NCBI GenBank assembly: GCA_947258905.1
Contig: CAMYKF010000406.1
Coordinates: 1-54,923, forward strand
Direction: 5' to 3'
Source: an uncultured Pirellulaceae bacterium
GTDB taxonomy: Bacteria > Planctomycetota > Planctomycetia > Pirellulales > Pirellulaceae
Length of the DNA: 54,923 nt
Part shown: in pieces, positions 27,701 through 36,054 of the stretch
Numbering within the stretch: the stretch's first letter is position 1
How the letters are laid out: every line of letters starts with the position of its first letter
Notes under the pieces: generated by a model
Database searches by the model: none
Told to the model about the DNA's origin: nothing
Seen by the model: only the letters and a program-made list of their open reading frames with translations
Made by a program: the position numbers and the translations under genes

Positions 27701-27770
27701 TGAACTCGCCGCCTGGTCCATGGTTGCCCGTGTCGTGATGAATCTGGACGAGACGATCACCAAACAGTAA
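24726..27770 (+). CDS. Planctomycete PSCyt1-DUF1549-DUF1553 (PSD1) protein with c-type haem site
   Basis: A 1,014-residue exported protein. Signal peptide MSMKRSRFLFACLAGLAACT; an ATG two codons later (24732) is an equal alternative. The PSCyt1 part begins VSFNRDIRPILASKCFVCHGH, a CxxCH haem-binding site. DUF1549/PSCyt2 follows at about 145-360 (RVYLDLIGLPPT, RYGERWAQPWLDLARYSDTNGYEKD given in parts, MDCAQCHTHKYDPI: a second CxxCH). The middle part is strand-rich, perhaps a carbohydrate-binding module. DUF1553/PSD1 occupies about 690-960 with ARVAVNRAWREFFG, and RRSLYTFRKRT. The role of this large planctomycete family is not established. It precedes a DUF1501 gene by six bases, the usual partner arrangement. 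Confidence 0.92.
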   Translation: MSMKRSRFLFACLAGLAACTTAGQPGILCAQAKVSFNRDIRPILASKCFVCHGHDEEDREADLRLDVRDEAIAGGALAPGRPDESEFVHRIFSDDEYEIMPPPHAENPLDESQKDLLKRWITEGASYDRHWAFVPPKAPAVPSAAKINRARNPIDNFVFRNLEKNHLRPAPEADRYTLVRRVYLDLIGLPPTIAEADAFASSTDPRAYENLVDDLLNSPRYGERWAQPWLDLARYSDTNGYEKDRPRSIWPYRDWVIRALNDDMPYDRFSIEQLAGDMLPEASSDQRIATGFHRNTMLNEEGGIDPLEYRFLAVVDRVATTSIVWMGLTMDCAQCHTHKYDPITHTDYYRFMALLNNADEPDLTVPDFEKTKARQRIETKIRELEQSLASKFPAPAGDGTEAQRRADHLERELAKWIASTKSASARWSVIRPAEIKTNLPRLEVLDDGSIFSSGDITKRDMFELTFDLEPGELPITALRLEALPDDRLPARGPGRTYYEGRKGDFFVSEISAIADGVNIEFAGSSHSHSDADTNVNRTVFDDDGSTGWQPGNRKGQRLQLVINLRQPIEQAQKLKIRILFERHYAASLGRFRFSVTSRENAVANSLPVEIETILASGDGKGWSETEREQVTRQFLLTTPLLADARQEIDELRKTLPVTTQTLVMQERPADHSRPTFLHHRGEFLSPRGQVSPSIPEMFADETNKDSLPADRLQLARWLVSDANPLVARVAVNRAWREFFGAGLVQTTGDFGVQSPPPSHPDLLDWLAVEFMKNGWSMKQLHRLIVTSATYRQRSAATPQLVELDPQNRLLARGPRFRVSGEMVRDIMLKSTGLLSDKMFGPGVRPPQPASVTALSYGSTAWHPSVGEDRYRRSLYTFRKRTAAFAAYTVFDAPSGENCVVRRNRSNTPLQALTVLNDEMYLEMARALAQKTIEQRFNTTPDSAKFIFRSCVTRPPEDSELNALVNYFRAQKSRLEQGELDVTLIGGDEQASHELAAWSMVARVVMNLDETITKQ

Positions 27771-27776
27771 GAAACG

Positions 27777-29231
27777 ATGGATAAGAAACTGCTCCGGTTG
27801 AAAACACGCCGCCATTTCTTCCATGACTGTGGAGTGGGTGTTGGCAAGATCGCGCTGGCCTCGTTACTGGCGGGCGGAATGGGCACGCTTCCGGCATCCC
27901 GCAATTCCGGGGTGGTGCAAGATCCAACAACGCCGCAGAGTCCGCATTTCGCGCCCTCGGCGAAACGTGTGATTTACCTGTTTATGGCCGGGGCACCCAG
28001 CCAGCTGGACCTGTTCGATTACAAGCCGAAGCTTGAGGAGCTGGAAGGCCAGCCGATTCCCCCGTCAGTGATCGCCGGGCAGCGTTACGCCTTTATTCAG
28101 CCAGATGCAGCGATTCTGGGGCCGCGTTTCAAGTTCGCCAAACACGGCCAGTGCGGCGCCGAGCTTTCCGAGCGACTTCCCCACCTGGCAAAAGTCGTTG
28201 ATGAGATTGCGATTGTCAGATCCTGCAAAACAGATTTGTTCAATCACGCACCTGCCCAGCTTCTGTTCAATACGGGATTCCAGCTTCCCGGCCGTCCCAG
28301 CATGGGGTCGTGGCTGAGTTACGGTCTGGGAAGCGAAGCGAACGACTTGCCTTCGTTTGTCGTTTTGAAAAGCGGCGATAGCCTCAGTGGTGGCGCCGCG
28401 ATGTGGAGTTCCGGGTTCCTGCCCGGTTCGCATCAAGGCGTTCCCTTCCGGTCCTCGGGAGACCCCATTCTGCACGTGGCTAATCCCAAAGGATACGACG
28501 ACCGGGCGCAACGTGACTCGATTGACTTGATTCGAAGCCTCAATCAACAGCGTTGGGGCGTGGTTGCCGATCCTGAAATCGAAACTCGTATCAGCGCCTA
28601 CGAAATGGCTTTTCGCATGCAGTCGCGTGCGCCAGAGTTGATGGACCTCGGGAGCGAAACGAAACAAACCCTTGATTTGTACGGTGCCGAGCCGGGTGAT
28701 GATCAAAAACTGTTTGCCAACAACTGCCTGCTGGCGCGCCGCCTGGCCGAGCGGGGCGTGCGATTTATTCAGATCTATCACGCTGGCTGGGACCATCACA
28801 CCCAGGTCGAAGCGGGTTTGAACAAACAGTGCGAGGCCACCGACCAGGCTTGTGCGGCACTGATCACTGACCTCCAGCAGCGCGGACTGCTGGATGACAC
28901 GCTCGTCGTTTGGGGAGGCGAATTTGGTCGCACCCCGATGGTCGAAGCCAGCGCTGCCCTGGGACGCAGCCTGGGTCGCGACCATCACCCACAGGCGTTT
29001 ACGATGTGGTTTGCCGGCGGCGGCATCAAGAAAGGCATAACGATTGGCAAGACGGATGAACTTGGCTTTCACATCGTCGAGCGGCCGATTCACGTTCACG
29101 ATATACAAGCCACGATCCTGCACTGCATGGGGCTCGACCACAATCGCCTGTCCGTCAACTTCCGCGGGCTGAACGTCAAACTGACCGGCGTGGAGGAGCA
29201 CCACGTGATCGAGGAGTTGCTGGACAGTTAA
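27777..29231 (+). CDS. DUF1501 protein with twin-arginine-type signal
   Basis: A 484-residue protein. The N-terminus carries LKTRRHFFHDCGVGVGKIAL, a twin-arginine export signal. The body is the DUF1501 family, distantly related to alkaline-phosphatase-fold sulfatases: VIYLFMAGAPSQLDLFDYKP, ERLPHLAKVVDEIAIVRSC, HAPAQLLFNTG, IYHAGWDHHTQ, and WGGEFGRTPMVE with DHHPQAFTMWFAGGGIKKG (metal-site-like Asp/His positions). Biochemical role is unknown. The start is six bases after the DUF1553 gene stop, so the two are one operon and probably act together on the cell surface. Folded export by Tat would fit a cofactor- or metal-containing enzyme. Confidence 0.92.
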   Translation: MDKKLLRLKTRRHFFHDCGVGVGKIALASLLAGGMGTLPASRNSGVVQDPTTPQSPHFAPSAKRVIYLFMAGAPSQLDLFDYKPKLEELEGQPIPPSVIAGQRYAFIQPDAAILGPRFKFAKHGQCGAELSERLPHLAKVVDEIAIVRSCKTDLFNHAPAQLLFNTGFQLPGRPSMGSWLSYGLGSEANDLPSFVVLKSGDSLSGGAAMWSSGFLPGSHQGVPFRSSGDPILHVANPKGYDDRAQRDSIDLIRSLNQQRWGVVADPEIETRISAYEMAFRMQSRAPELMDLGSETKQTLDLYGAEPGDDQKLFANNCLLARRLAERGVRFIQIYHAGWDHHTQVEAGLNKQCEATDQACAALITDLQQRGLLDDTLVVWGGEFGRTPMVEASAALGRSLGRDHHPQAFTMWFAGGGIKKGITIGKTDELGFHIVERPIHVHDIQATILHCMGLDHNRLSVNFRGLNVKLTGVEEHHVIEELLDS

Positions 29232-29258
29232 GGCAGGTGGAAGCCCGCCCCACGTGGC

Positions 29259-29861
29259 CTAATCGGCGATCAGGGCCATGAATTCGGCGCGGGTGGACTG
29301 ACTGGTCTTGAACAGACCACGCAGGGCACTGGTCACCGTTTTGCTGCCCGGCTTTTTAATGCCGCGAATTGACATGCAGGAATGCTCGGCACTCACGACC
29401 ACGGCCACGCCGGTCGTGTTCAGGTGCCCGCTGATCAAGTCCGCAACCTGCTGCGTCATGCGTTCCTGGACCTGGGGCCGACGGGCAATTTCCTCGACGA
29501 CCCGGGCAATCTTGCTGAGTCCCGTGACCTTTCCGTTGGGGATGTAGGCCACGTGAGCCACACCGCTGAAGGGCAACAAATGATGCTCGCACATGCTGGT
29601 AAAGGGGATGTCCCGAATCAGCACCATCTCGTCGTACGTTTCGGGAAACACGACTTCAAGGTGCCGGGCCGGATCGACATGCAGGCCGGCAAACATTTCC
29701 ATGTACATCTCGGCCACCCGCCGTGGTGTATCCTGCAGTCCGGGCCGATCGGGATCTTCGCCAACGGCTGACAGAATGGTGCGAACCGCATCCTTGATGG
29801 CGGCCAGATCGACCAGCTTTTCCAGTTCTTCGGTGTCGATGTTCTTTTGTCGGGGACTCAC
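29259..29861 (-). CDS. folE: GTP cyclohydrolase I (type IA)
   Basis: A 200-residue enzyme converting GTP to 7,8-dihydroneopterin triphosphate, the first step of folate/tetrahydropterin synthesis. Zinc ligands Cys91 and His94 (TSMCEHHLLPFSG) and Cys162 (EHSCMSIRGIKKPGS) are present, with the family strings EDPDRPGLQDTPRRVAEMY (residues 35-53) and GLSKIARVVEEIARRPQVQE. The start appears to be GTG at 29861 (MSPRQKN); an ATG is not available near the family N-terminus. The gene converges with the DUF1501 gene, 27 bases away, and no other folate gene is in the window. Confidence 0.96.
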   Translation of the reverse strand: MSPRQKNIDTEELEKLVDLAAIKDAVRTILSAVGEDPDRPGLQDTPRRVAEMYMEMFAGLHVDPARHLEVVFPETYDEMVLIRDIPFTSMCEHHLLPFSGVAHVAYIPNGKVTGLSKIARVVEEIARRPQVQERMTQQVADLISGHLNTTGVAVVVSAEHSCMSIRGIKKPGSKTVTSALRGLFKTSQSTRAEFMALIAD

Positions 29862-29991
29862 GAATTTCGCTTCTTGGCAACGAGGATAATTGAGTTATTT
29901 CCAGAGCGATCATAACCGAATAAAGCGTCCGGGGATAACGGTGCATCTTCGGCGAGGACCTGCGCACACGAATTTGCGAGGGCGGGGAAGC

Positions 29992-30059
29992 ACAATAGCC
30001 CGAAGCGCCAGTGATGGAGCAGAGTGCCCACCCGCCTCGCTGGCGCTTCGGGCTATTGT
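29992..30059. repeat. 20-bp perfect inverted repeat with 28-base loop
   Basis: Arms 29992-30011 (beginning ACAATAGCCCGAAG, ending CGCCAG) and 30040-30059 (CTGGCGCTTCGGGC then TATTGT) are perfect complements. It lies in the 209-base gap between folE and the methyltransferase gene, 12 bases past the methyltransferase stop. No T run follows on either side, so it is more likely a dispersed palindromic repeat than a rho-independent terminator, though it could stop or protect the transcript end. Confidence 0.85.
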
Positions 30060-30070
30060 TGTCCGCGATA

Positions 30071-31009
30071 TCATCGGCTCGGACGGAAATTGCGCGGCCA
30101 GAACACGCCGTCGCGATAACCCTGAATCGACTGGTCTTCCGCCGCCAGTTCCAGCCGGCGGAGCCCCAGCAGCGCATACTCCAGCTCCTGCTCGATGCCC
30201 AGGTAACGCCGCCCAAGTTTTTTGGCGACGACACAACTGGTGCCGCTGCCAACAAATGGATCAAGAACGAAGTCGCCTGCATTTGTACTGGCAAGGATCA
30301 ATCGGGCCAGCAGCTTTTCACTTTTTTGCGTGGGATGGTCGGTGTTCTCGGGCATCGACCAGAAGGGCACTGAGATATCAGTCCACAAATTGGATGGATG
30401 CGTGTCGCGATAGTTCCCGTCACCCTGTTCCTGCCAGTCTTTCGGCGAGCGGTCCGCGTTGCGATATGGCGCGATGACCGGCCGCCGTAGTTTCACATCG
30501 CCTACGTTGAAACAGTAATCGTCACTGACCGTGCAGAACCAGATGTCCTCGCTGTTAGTCTTCCAGTTGGTCTTCGCGCCGCGGCCCTTTTCGCGTTCCC
30601 AGGTAATGCGGTTGCGAACGATGAAGTGTTTTTCGGCCACCGCAAAAATGGACTGGCTGGTCAGCCAGTCGCCGCAGATGTAAACCGTTGCCGAAGGCTT
30701 GAGCAGCGGCAAAAACGCCACTACGAACTCGTCGAGCCAGGCTGTGTAGTCAGCGGTTGAGCGTTTGGAGTACGTCTGATTGCCAAACGATTTGGCGAGG
30801 TTGTAAGGCGGATCGAGAAACAGCAAGTCGACGCGCCTGCGGGGCAGGGCAGCTGCCCAGTCGCGGCAGTCGCCACAGGCAATCCCGGTGGGAGGCGCAG
30901 TGAATGGACCAGCTCGCTGCAGCAACTGCGGCTGCAGTCGCTGCCGATCTTCATCGGTCAGCTGCAAAGTACGATTGCGTGGCGCGCGAGGTTTGGGAAC
31001 GGAAGCCAT
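30071..31009 (-). CDS. Solitary beta-class adenine/cytosine-N4 DNA methyltransferase
   Basis: A 312-residue S-adenosylmethionine-dependent methyltransferase. Motif IV is DPPYNLAKSFGNQ (DPPY at residues 66-69) and motif I comes late as DPFVGSGTS (250-257), the permuted order of the beta class, whose members make N6-methyladenine or N4-methylcytosine. The middle region (TWEREKGRGAKTNWKTNSEDIWF, quoted in parts) would contain target recognition; the target sequence cannot be deduced. No restriction endonuclease or specificity gene is next to it, so it looks like an orphan enzyme with a possible regulatory or epigenetic role. ATG 31009 gives a complete N-terminus. Confidence 0.88.
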   Translation of the reverse strand: MASVPKPRAPRNRTLQLTDEDRQRLQPQLLQRAGPFTAPPTGIACGDCRDWAAALPRRRVDLLFLDPPYNLAKSFGNQTYSKRSTADYTAWLDEFVVAFLPLLKPSATVYICGDWLTSQSIFAVAEKHFIVRNRITWEREKGRGAKTNWKTNSEDIWFCTVSDDYCFNVGDVKLRRPVIAPYRNADRSPKDWQEQGDGNYRDTHPSNLWTDISVPFWSMPENTDHPTQKSEKLLARLILASTNAGDFVLDPFVGSGTSCVVAKKLGRRYLGIEQELEYALLGLRRLELAAEDQSIQGYRDGVFWPRNFRPSR

Positions 31010-31066
31010 GAGGCCATTATCGTGGCTTCAAACCCCGGGAGAAGGTGGGTTCTCATCCGGCCTGCT

Positions 31067-31101
31067 CCCGGCGCGCCGGGATTCTCCCCCACGGGGGAGA
31101 A
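31067..31101. repeat. Two adjacent palindromes between VPS10-like and methyltransferase genes
   Basis: CCCGGCGCGCCGGG at 31067-31080 is a perfect palindrome, and TTCTCCCC (31082-31089) pairs with GGGGAGAA (31094-31101) around CACG. They sit between two genes in the same direction and belong by wording to the GGGGAGAAGG group seen also near 17590 and 43020. No T run follows. Confidence 0.6.
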
Positions 31102-31118
31102 GGAGCTTGTTGACACCG

Positions 31119-34100
31119 TTAGTCCCGGTCGGGAATGATGCCGGGATCCGGCAAGGCGCGGCCGCTGGTCCAGGGGACACCGGCATCGTCCAGAGCCGAC
31201 TTGAGGGCCTCGAAGTCGTCTTCCAGCACGCTGCGCACGTCGCTCTGGACTTCGGCGAACTCGGCACTGGCGATCTCAAATTGCTGGCGACTGGTGCCAG
31301 TGGGACCGTGCGAATGTCCGAAAGTGCCGAACAAGGCGTTGCTGATGCGGCTGGAAATGGACGGGAACGAGTTTTCGTTACGCTCGCCGCGACTCGGATC
31401 ACCGGCCAGTTTCTCACGCGCCTCAATCAATTTCAACTCTACTTCGCGGGCCTGATCCAGCAATTCGATCGGTGCCCGGCCATCGGTGATCAGGCTCTTT
31501 ATTTCCTCGACCGATTCGGTGGCATCGCCAATCGTCGACAACATGGCGGTCACCGCCTGTCGTAACGCGGCAACTTCAAACTGGTAGTCCAGAACTTCCT
31601 GGCGATCGGCAGCGCCGAGGGTCGGTTCGAGGATGGCCAGAACCTCGAATTCAACGGGTTCGCCGATTTGCGTGGTCTCGTCGCCAATGCGTTTCCACGC
31701 AGAAACCGAATACGTGCCGGGCACGACCGGGGGACCACCCCCGCCTCCACGAAAACGACCGCCACCACCTGCTGAGAGGGGTGCGTAGCGCAGATTCCAG
31801 GTCGCTCGATGCAGGCCTTTGGATGCTGACGCGTTCATGCGGTCAACGACATTACCGTCGGCATCGGTGATTTGGAAAATGACGACCGGATCGTCCTCGA
31901 TGCTTTCTTCACGCAATGCATCCCAGCCGGGGTACGGATTGTCCTCGCCGGCCTTTTTGTTTTTCGATTCGCGTTCCTTGCGTTGTTGCTCTTTGGACTT
32001 CAGCGATTCGGCAAGGTAATAGGTAAACGTGGCTCCATAGGGAGGATTCTCGGCGACGAAGTAGCTATCGCCTTGCGAGCCGCGTTGACCGCCCAGTTTG
32101 TCTTCGGGGTTGTACAGCCACGCGGTCTTGATCGGGAACATGTGGAAGTCACCTTCCGGCACGCCTTCGGTCATGTCACGCAGCGGTGTGTAATCGTCGA
32201 GCACGTAGAAGCCGCGACCGAACGTGGCCGCCACGACGTCGTTCTCGCGACGCTGAATCTCGATATCACGGACCGGGATGCAGGGGACGCCGCCCATCTT
32301 GACCCAGTTTTCGCCACCGTTGACTGACGTAAACAAACCGTACTCGGTACCTAAAAACAGCAGATTGGGTTCTTCATGATCCTGGTTGATTCGCCACACG
32401 AGATGGCGATCGGGCAGGTCGCCCACAAGGCTGGTCCACGTGCGACCGCGATCGGTACTCTTGACCAGATACGGCGAGTAGTCACCGGTCTTGTGATCAT
32501 CGATGCAGGCGTACACGGTGTCGGCATCGAACCGATCAGCCTTGATGTCGTTGACAAAGAAGTATTCGGGGATGCCGTAGATCTGATCGATTTTGCGCCA
32601 TGTCTCTCCGCCATCCTCAGTGACCTGAATCAGTCCGTCGTCGGTGCCCACGTAAATCAGGCCTTCCTCGACCGGCGATTCGGAAATCGAAGTGACGTTT
32701 CCAAACTGGCTCATGGCCAGCAAATCCCAGGTCGCGTCGATACTCCACACGCGATCCATCATCTTCATCTTGAATCGATCCATTCCGCGGGACAGATCGG
32801 GGCTGACGGCCGTCCAGTTATCTCCGCGATCGTCACTGCGATGCAGCTTTCGCGAACCGAAATACAAACGCGTGTTGGAGTGCGGGCTGATGTGAATCGG
32901 CGCGTCCCAGTTGAACCGCAGATTCTCCTCACCCTGTTCCGGCTGCGGCCGAATGGATACCGATTCACCTGTTTTGCGATCGAAACGCTGCAGGAATCCC
33001 TGTTGCGATTCGCAGTAAATGATGTTGGGGTCTTCCGGGTCAATCGCACAGTCGTGGCCGTCGCCACCGATCGTAATCCGCCAGTCACGGTTGCTGATAC
33101 CATTGCGACTGAGTGTGCGTGACGGTCCGTACTGCGAGTTGTTGTCCTGCGTACCGCCGACCACGTGATACACGGGCCAGTCGTAATCCACGTCGACCTT
33201 GTAGAACTGGGTCAGAGGCAGGTTTTCGGTGAAGTCATACGTCTCGCCGTAATCGTACGAGCGATAGACACCGCCATCGCAACCGACCAGCAGGAAAGCC
33301 GGGTCGGTGGGGTGAAACGCCACGGCGTGATTGTCGACATGCTTGTTTCTATTGCCGACACCCTCAAAGTTCTTGCCGCCATCTTCGGTGCGACCCAGCA
33401 CGACGTTGGCGTGATAGACCACGTCAAAACGATGCGGGTCGGCGTAGATTTCCTGGTAGTAGTGCGGGCCGGTTCCGCCAGAGACGTAATCGCTTTGTTT
33501 GGTCCAGCTGGCACCATGGTCCTCGGAGCGGTAAAAGCCGCCTTCGCGACCGGGCAACTCGATGCCGGCGTAAACGACATTGGACTTTTGCGGCGAGATG
33601 GCCAGCCCAATCTTGCCCTTGTCGCCGCCAGGCAATCCCGAAGTCAGTTCGGTCCAGGTTTCACCACCGTCGGTCGTTTTATGGATACCGGATTCGGGCC
33701 CGCCGTTCAACAGGGCGGCCACGGTGCGGTGCCGCTGGTGCAGGGCCGCGTACAGCACATCGGGATTCCCGGGATCCATCACCAGATCGGTACAGCCGGT
33801 CCAGGGACCCTTGGCCAGAATCTGTTCCCACGTCTCGCCGCCATCTGTGGACTTGTAAACACCACGCTGACCGCCGTCGCTCCACAGGGGACCCTGCGAT
33901 GCGACATAAATGACATGCGGATCGTCCGGATGCACGACGATTTTGGAAAGGTGTTCGGATTCCTTGAGTCCCTTGTTTGTGAAAGACTTGCCGCCGTCAT
34001 GGCTGACGTAGATGCCGTCGCCAAAACCAATGTGACGGCCGCCTACGTTTTCGCCCGTACCGACCCAGATCGTATTCGAGTTACCGGGGTCGATCGTGAC

Positions 34101-34439
34101 GCAGCCCAGCGAGTACGAACCGTAGTTATCAAAGATGGGCCTCCATGTCGTGCCGGCGTTGACGGTTTTCCAAAGTCCACCGGAGGCGACGGCTACGTAC
34201 CACGTGTTGGGCTGGTTTGGGTCGATCGCCAGATCGGCGATGCGGCCGGACATCAGGGCCGGTCCGATGCTGCGGAACTTGAGCGCGGAGATGGTTCCGG
34301 CCTCGATCGGAGATTCGTTGTTTTTCTCTTCACTGGTCTGCTGGTTGTCGCTGGTTTCGGCGTCCTGGGCAAACAGGCTGTTGCCGCCGGGGAAGAGCAG
34401 GGTGATACAAAGCACGATCAGGGGAAGTGTACGGGTCAT
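31119..34439 (-). CDS. Exported VPS10/sortilin-like BNR beta-propeller protein
   Basis: A 1,106-residue secreted protein. Signal peptide MTRTLPLIVLCITLLFPGGNSLFA starts at ATG 34439 with AGGA eight bases upstream; the open frame continues to 34499. The first about 700 residues contain many Asp-box/BNR turns (VSHDGGKSF, KSTDGGETW, TTDGGETW, RSEDHGASW, RTEDGGKNF, VTEDGGETW, STDRGRTW), indicating one or two large propellers like VPS10/sortilin or exo-sialidase-like proteins. A C-terminal part (DADGNVVDRMNASASKGLHRATW) looks like an Ig-like domain, then a helical end. No sialidase active-site set was recognised, so no enzyme activity is claimed. Such proteins are frequent in Planctomycetes and Bacteroidetes and bind peptides or glycans. 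Confidence 0.88.
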   Translation of the reverse strand: MTRTLPLIVLCITLLFPGGNSLFAQDAETSDNQQTSEEKNNESPIEAGTISALKFRSIGPALMSGRIADLAIDPNQPNTWYVAVASGGLWKTVNAGTTWRPIFDNYGSYSLGCVTIDPGNSNTIWVGTGENVGGRHIGFGDGIYVSHDGGKSFTNKGLKESEHLSKIVVHPDDPHVIYVASQGPLWSDGGQRGVYKSTDGGETWEQILAKGPWTGCTDLVMDPGNPDVLYAALHQRHRTVAALLNGGPESGIHKTTDGGETWTELTSGLPGGDKGKIGLAISPQKSNVVYAGIELPGREGGFYRSEDHGASWTKQSDYVSGGTGPHYYQEIYADPHRFDVVYHANVVLGRTEDGGKNFEGVGNRNKHVDNHAVAFHPTDPAFLLVGCDGGVYRSYDYGETYDFTENLPLTQFYKVDVDYDWPVYHVVGGTQDNNSQYGPSRTLSRNGISNRDWRITIGGDGHDCAIDPEDPNIIYCESQQGFLQRFDRKTGESVSIRPQPEQGEENLRFNWDAPIHISPHSNTRLYFGSRKLHRSDDRGDNWTAVSPDLSRGMDRFKMKMMDRVWSIDATWDLLAMSQFGNVTSISESPVEEGLIYVGTDDGLIQVTEDGGETWRKIDQIYGIPEYFFVNDIKADRFDADTVYACIDDHKTGDYSPYLVKSTDRGRTWTSLVGDLPDRHLVWRINQDHEEPNLLFLGTEYGLFTSVNGGENWVKMGGVPCIPVRDIEIQRRENDVVAATFGRGFYVLDDYTPLRDMTEGVPEGDFHMFPIKTAWLYNPEDKLGGQRGSQGDSYFVAENPPYGATFTYYLAESLKSKEQQRKERESKNKKAGEDNPYPGWDALREESIEDDPVVIFQITDADGNVVDRMNASASKGLHRATWNLRYAPLSAGGGGRFRGGGGGPPVVPGTYSVSAWKRIGDETTQIGEPVEFEVLAILEPTLGAADRQEVLDYQFEVAALRQAVTAMLSTIGDATESVEEIKSLITDGRAPIELLDQAREVELKLIEAREKLAGDPSRGERNENSFPSISSRISNALFGTFGHSHGPTGTSRQQFEIASAEFAEVQSDVRSVLEDDFEALKSALDDAGVPWTSGRALPDPGIIPDRD

Positions 34440-34666
34440 CGATGATTCCTGTGCGTCGTAGTAGAGTGTTTGCAAAGCGAAGCCGTCGTATCCGACCATT
34501 GTGGCTGGGCCAGCCAGCCTTGTCCATTTTTAGATGCTTGTGATCTCACACAAGGTTTTCTTGCGTTTTTTTCGGCCGCACCATCGTTTCAGACGAACCC
34601 GCGGGCGGCTCCCTCGTCTGGTCGAGGGACACATTTGACCCGACTGATCTGACCGCGTCTGTTGCC

Positions 34667-35890
34667 ATGTTTTCACGCATTTGGGAAAGCTACCGACAGG
34701 CCTATGGCGCGGTGCCCCGCAATGTGTGGCTGGTTTCGGTGGCCTTGCTGGTGGCACGCACGGGGACGATGGTAATCCCGTTTCTGCCGATATATTTTGT
34801 TCAGGAACTGGGGTTCCGCCCGCTGGTCATCGGATGGCTGCTGGCCGTTTATGGCCTGGGCAGTGTGATTGCCAGTGCGTTGGGTGGCTGGTTGACACAG
34901 CGAATTGGCGCGATCCCCACGCAGATCACTGGTCTGGCCCTGAGCGTGCCCGGTTTTTTATTGCTGGGGCAGGCCAACAGTTTCTGGACCGCGTGGTGGA
35001 GTCTGTTTTTTCTCAGTCTGGCGATCGAAGGCCAGCGGCCGGCCGCTTCGACGGCCACCGTCGATTTTTGCGATTCGGAAGACCAGCACACGCGGGCCCT
35101 GGCCGTGAATCGGCTGGCGGTCAATCTGGGAATCACGATTGGGCCGGCCGTGGGAGGATGGCTGGCCATTATCAATTACGACCTGTTGTTCTATGTCAAC
35201 GCGGCGACGATGGCGGCCAGCATGTTGCTGTTGCTGTTCTTTTTTGGCTGGAAGATCCAGCCGGCCGCGACGGAAAAACAGCAGATCGAAGAAGCGGGTT
35301 CGCCGTGGACAGATCGGCGATTCGTTGTCTTCTGCATATTAAATGCCATCGGGTCGTTGCTGTTTTTTCAAATCATGGGGACTTATCCACTGTATTTGAA
35401 ACAGTATTTTTATCTGGACGAACGCTACATCGGCATTCTGTTTACTGTGAACACAGTAGTGATTGTGTTGTTCGAGCTGGTGCTGGTGAACGAAGTAAGA
35501 CGTTTTCCTCTGCTACGCACATTTGCGTGGGGGACGTTGCTGGGTTCGCTGGGATTTGGGTTGCTGCCCCTGGGTGTCGGCTTGTCGTTTGCGGCGGGCT
35601 ACGCGTTTGTCATTGGGACCGTTCTCATCTGGACGGCAGGTGAGATGTTGTCGATGCCGCTGGGTCCGGCTTATGCAGCGCGCCGTTCGACGCCTGCCAA
35701 TCGCGGTCGGTACATGGGGATGTATGTGATGTCGTTTTCCGTGGCCATCCTGATTGCACCGCTGGGCGGCATGTGGCTTTACGAGCAGAATCCTCATTTG
35801 CTGTGGTTCATCGGATTGATTATTGGTGCGGCTGTGTTTTTTGGATTTCTGTTGCTGGCTGACCGTGAGGAGGGGCCGGGGCAGCAATAA
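34667..35890 (+). CDS. MFS transporter, drug/metabolite efflux type
   Basis: A 407-residue protein with about 12 transmembrane helices. Loop 2-3 motif A reads GGWLTQRIGAIPT, and helix 5 has the NLGITIGPAVGGWL pattern that marks antiporters (motif C-like). Other helices: FVVFCILNAIGSLLFFQIMG, AILIAPLGGMWL. The closest architecture I recall is MdtH-like efflux proteins, but substrate is unknown. ATG 34667 begins the first amphipathic segment (MFSRIWESYRQAYGAVPRNVW). It stands divergent from the VPS10-like gene. Confidence 0.82.
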   Translation: MFSRIWESYRQAYGAVPRNVWLVSVALLVARTGTMVIPFLPIYFVQELGFRPLVIGWLLAVYGLGSVIASALGGWLTQRIGAIPTQITGLALSVPGFLLLGQANSFWTAWWSLFFLSLAIEGQRPAASTATVDFCDSEDQHTRALAVNRLAVNLGITIGPAVGGWLAIINYDLLFYVNAATMAASMLLLLFFFGWKIQPAATEKQQIEEAGSPWTDRRFVVFCILNAIGSLLFFQIMGTYPLYLKQYFYLDERYIGILFTVNTVVIVLFELVLVNEVRRFPLLRTFAWGTLLGSLGFGLLPLGVGLSFAAGYAFVIGTVLIWTAGEMLSMPLGPAYAARRSTPANRGRYMGMYVMSFSVAILIAPLGGMWLYEQNPHLLWFIGLIIGAAVFFGFLLLADREEGPGQQ

Positions 35891-35911
35891 TTCTCAGTCT
35901 TGAGGCGGGTT

Positions 35912-36042
35912 AAACGCAAGGTTCGCAAAAAGACGCAGAGCTTCTGAACAGCAGGAATCGATCCCCCGATCCACTTGCCTGGTGGGGATTCGCCCTCCCC
36001 GCGTCCCGATGAATCGGGAAGCGACCCTCCCCCAGGAGGGTG
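35912..36042. repeat. Intergenic repeats: CGCAAAGACGC-type sequence and a palindromic element
   Basis: AAACGCAAGGTTCGCAAAAAGACGCAGAG begins at 35912 (quoted in parts: AAACGCAAGGTTCGC, AAAGACGCAGAG) and matches AAACGCAAAGGTCGCAAAG at 54625, a dispersed sequence. Next comes a GGATTCGCCCTCCCCGC / CCTCCCCCAGGAGGG stretch with a central hairpin TCCCGAT (36004-36010) GA ATCGGGA (36013-36019). The gap lies between convergent genes (MFS transporter and kinase). Confidence 0.6.
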
Positions 36043-36054
36043 AGTGCATCCTGG

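Noticed and set aside
28065..29204. 379-codon minus-strand open frame inside the DUF1501 gene
   Set aside because: Antisense shadow of a strongly supported gene; composition is not protein-like and no ribosome binding site is seen.
30071..31009. Possible restriction-modification or phage-defence island around the methyltransferase
   Set aside because: Neighbours are GTP cyclohydrolase I and a VPS10-like protein; no nuclease, helicase or toxin gene is adjacent.
33165..34445. 426-codon plus-strand open frame opposite the VPS10-like gene
   Set aside because: Antisense of BNR repeats; no known motif and no start signal.
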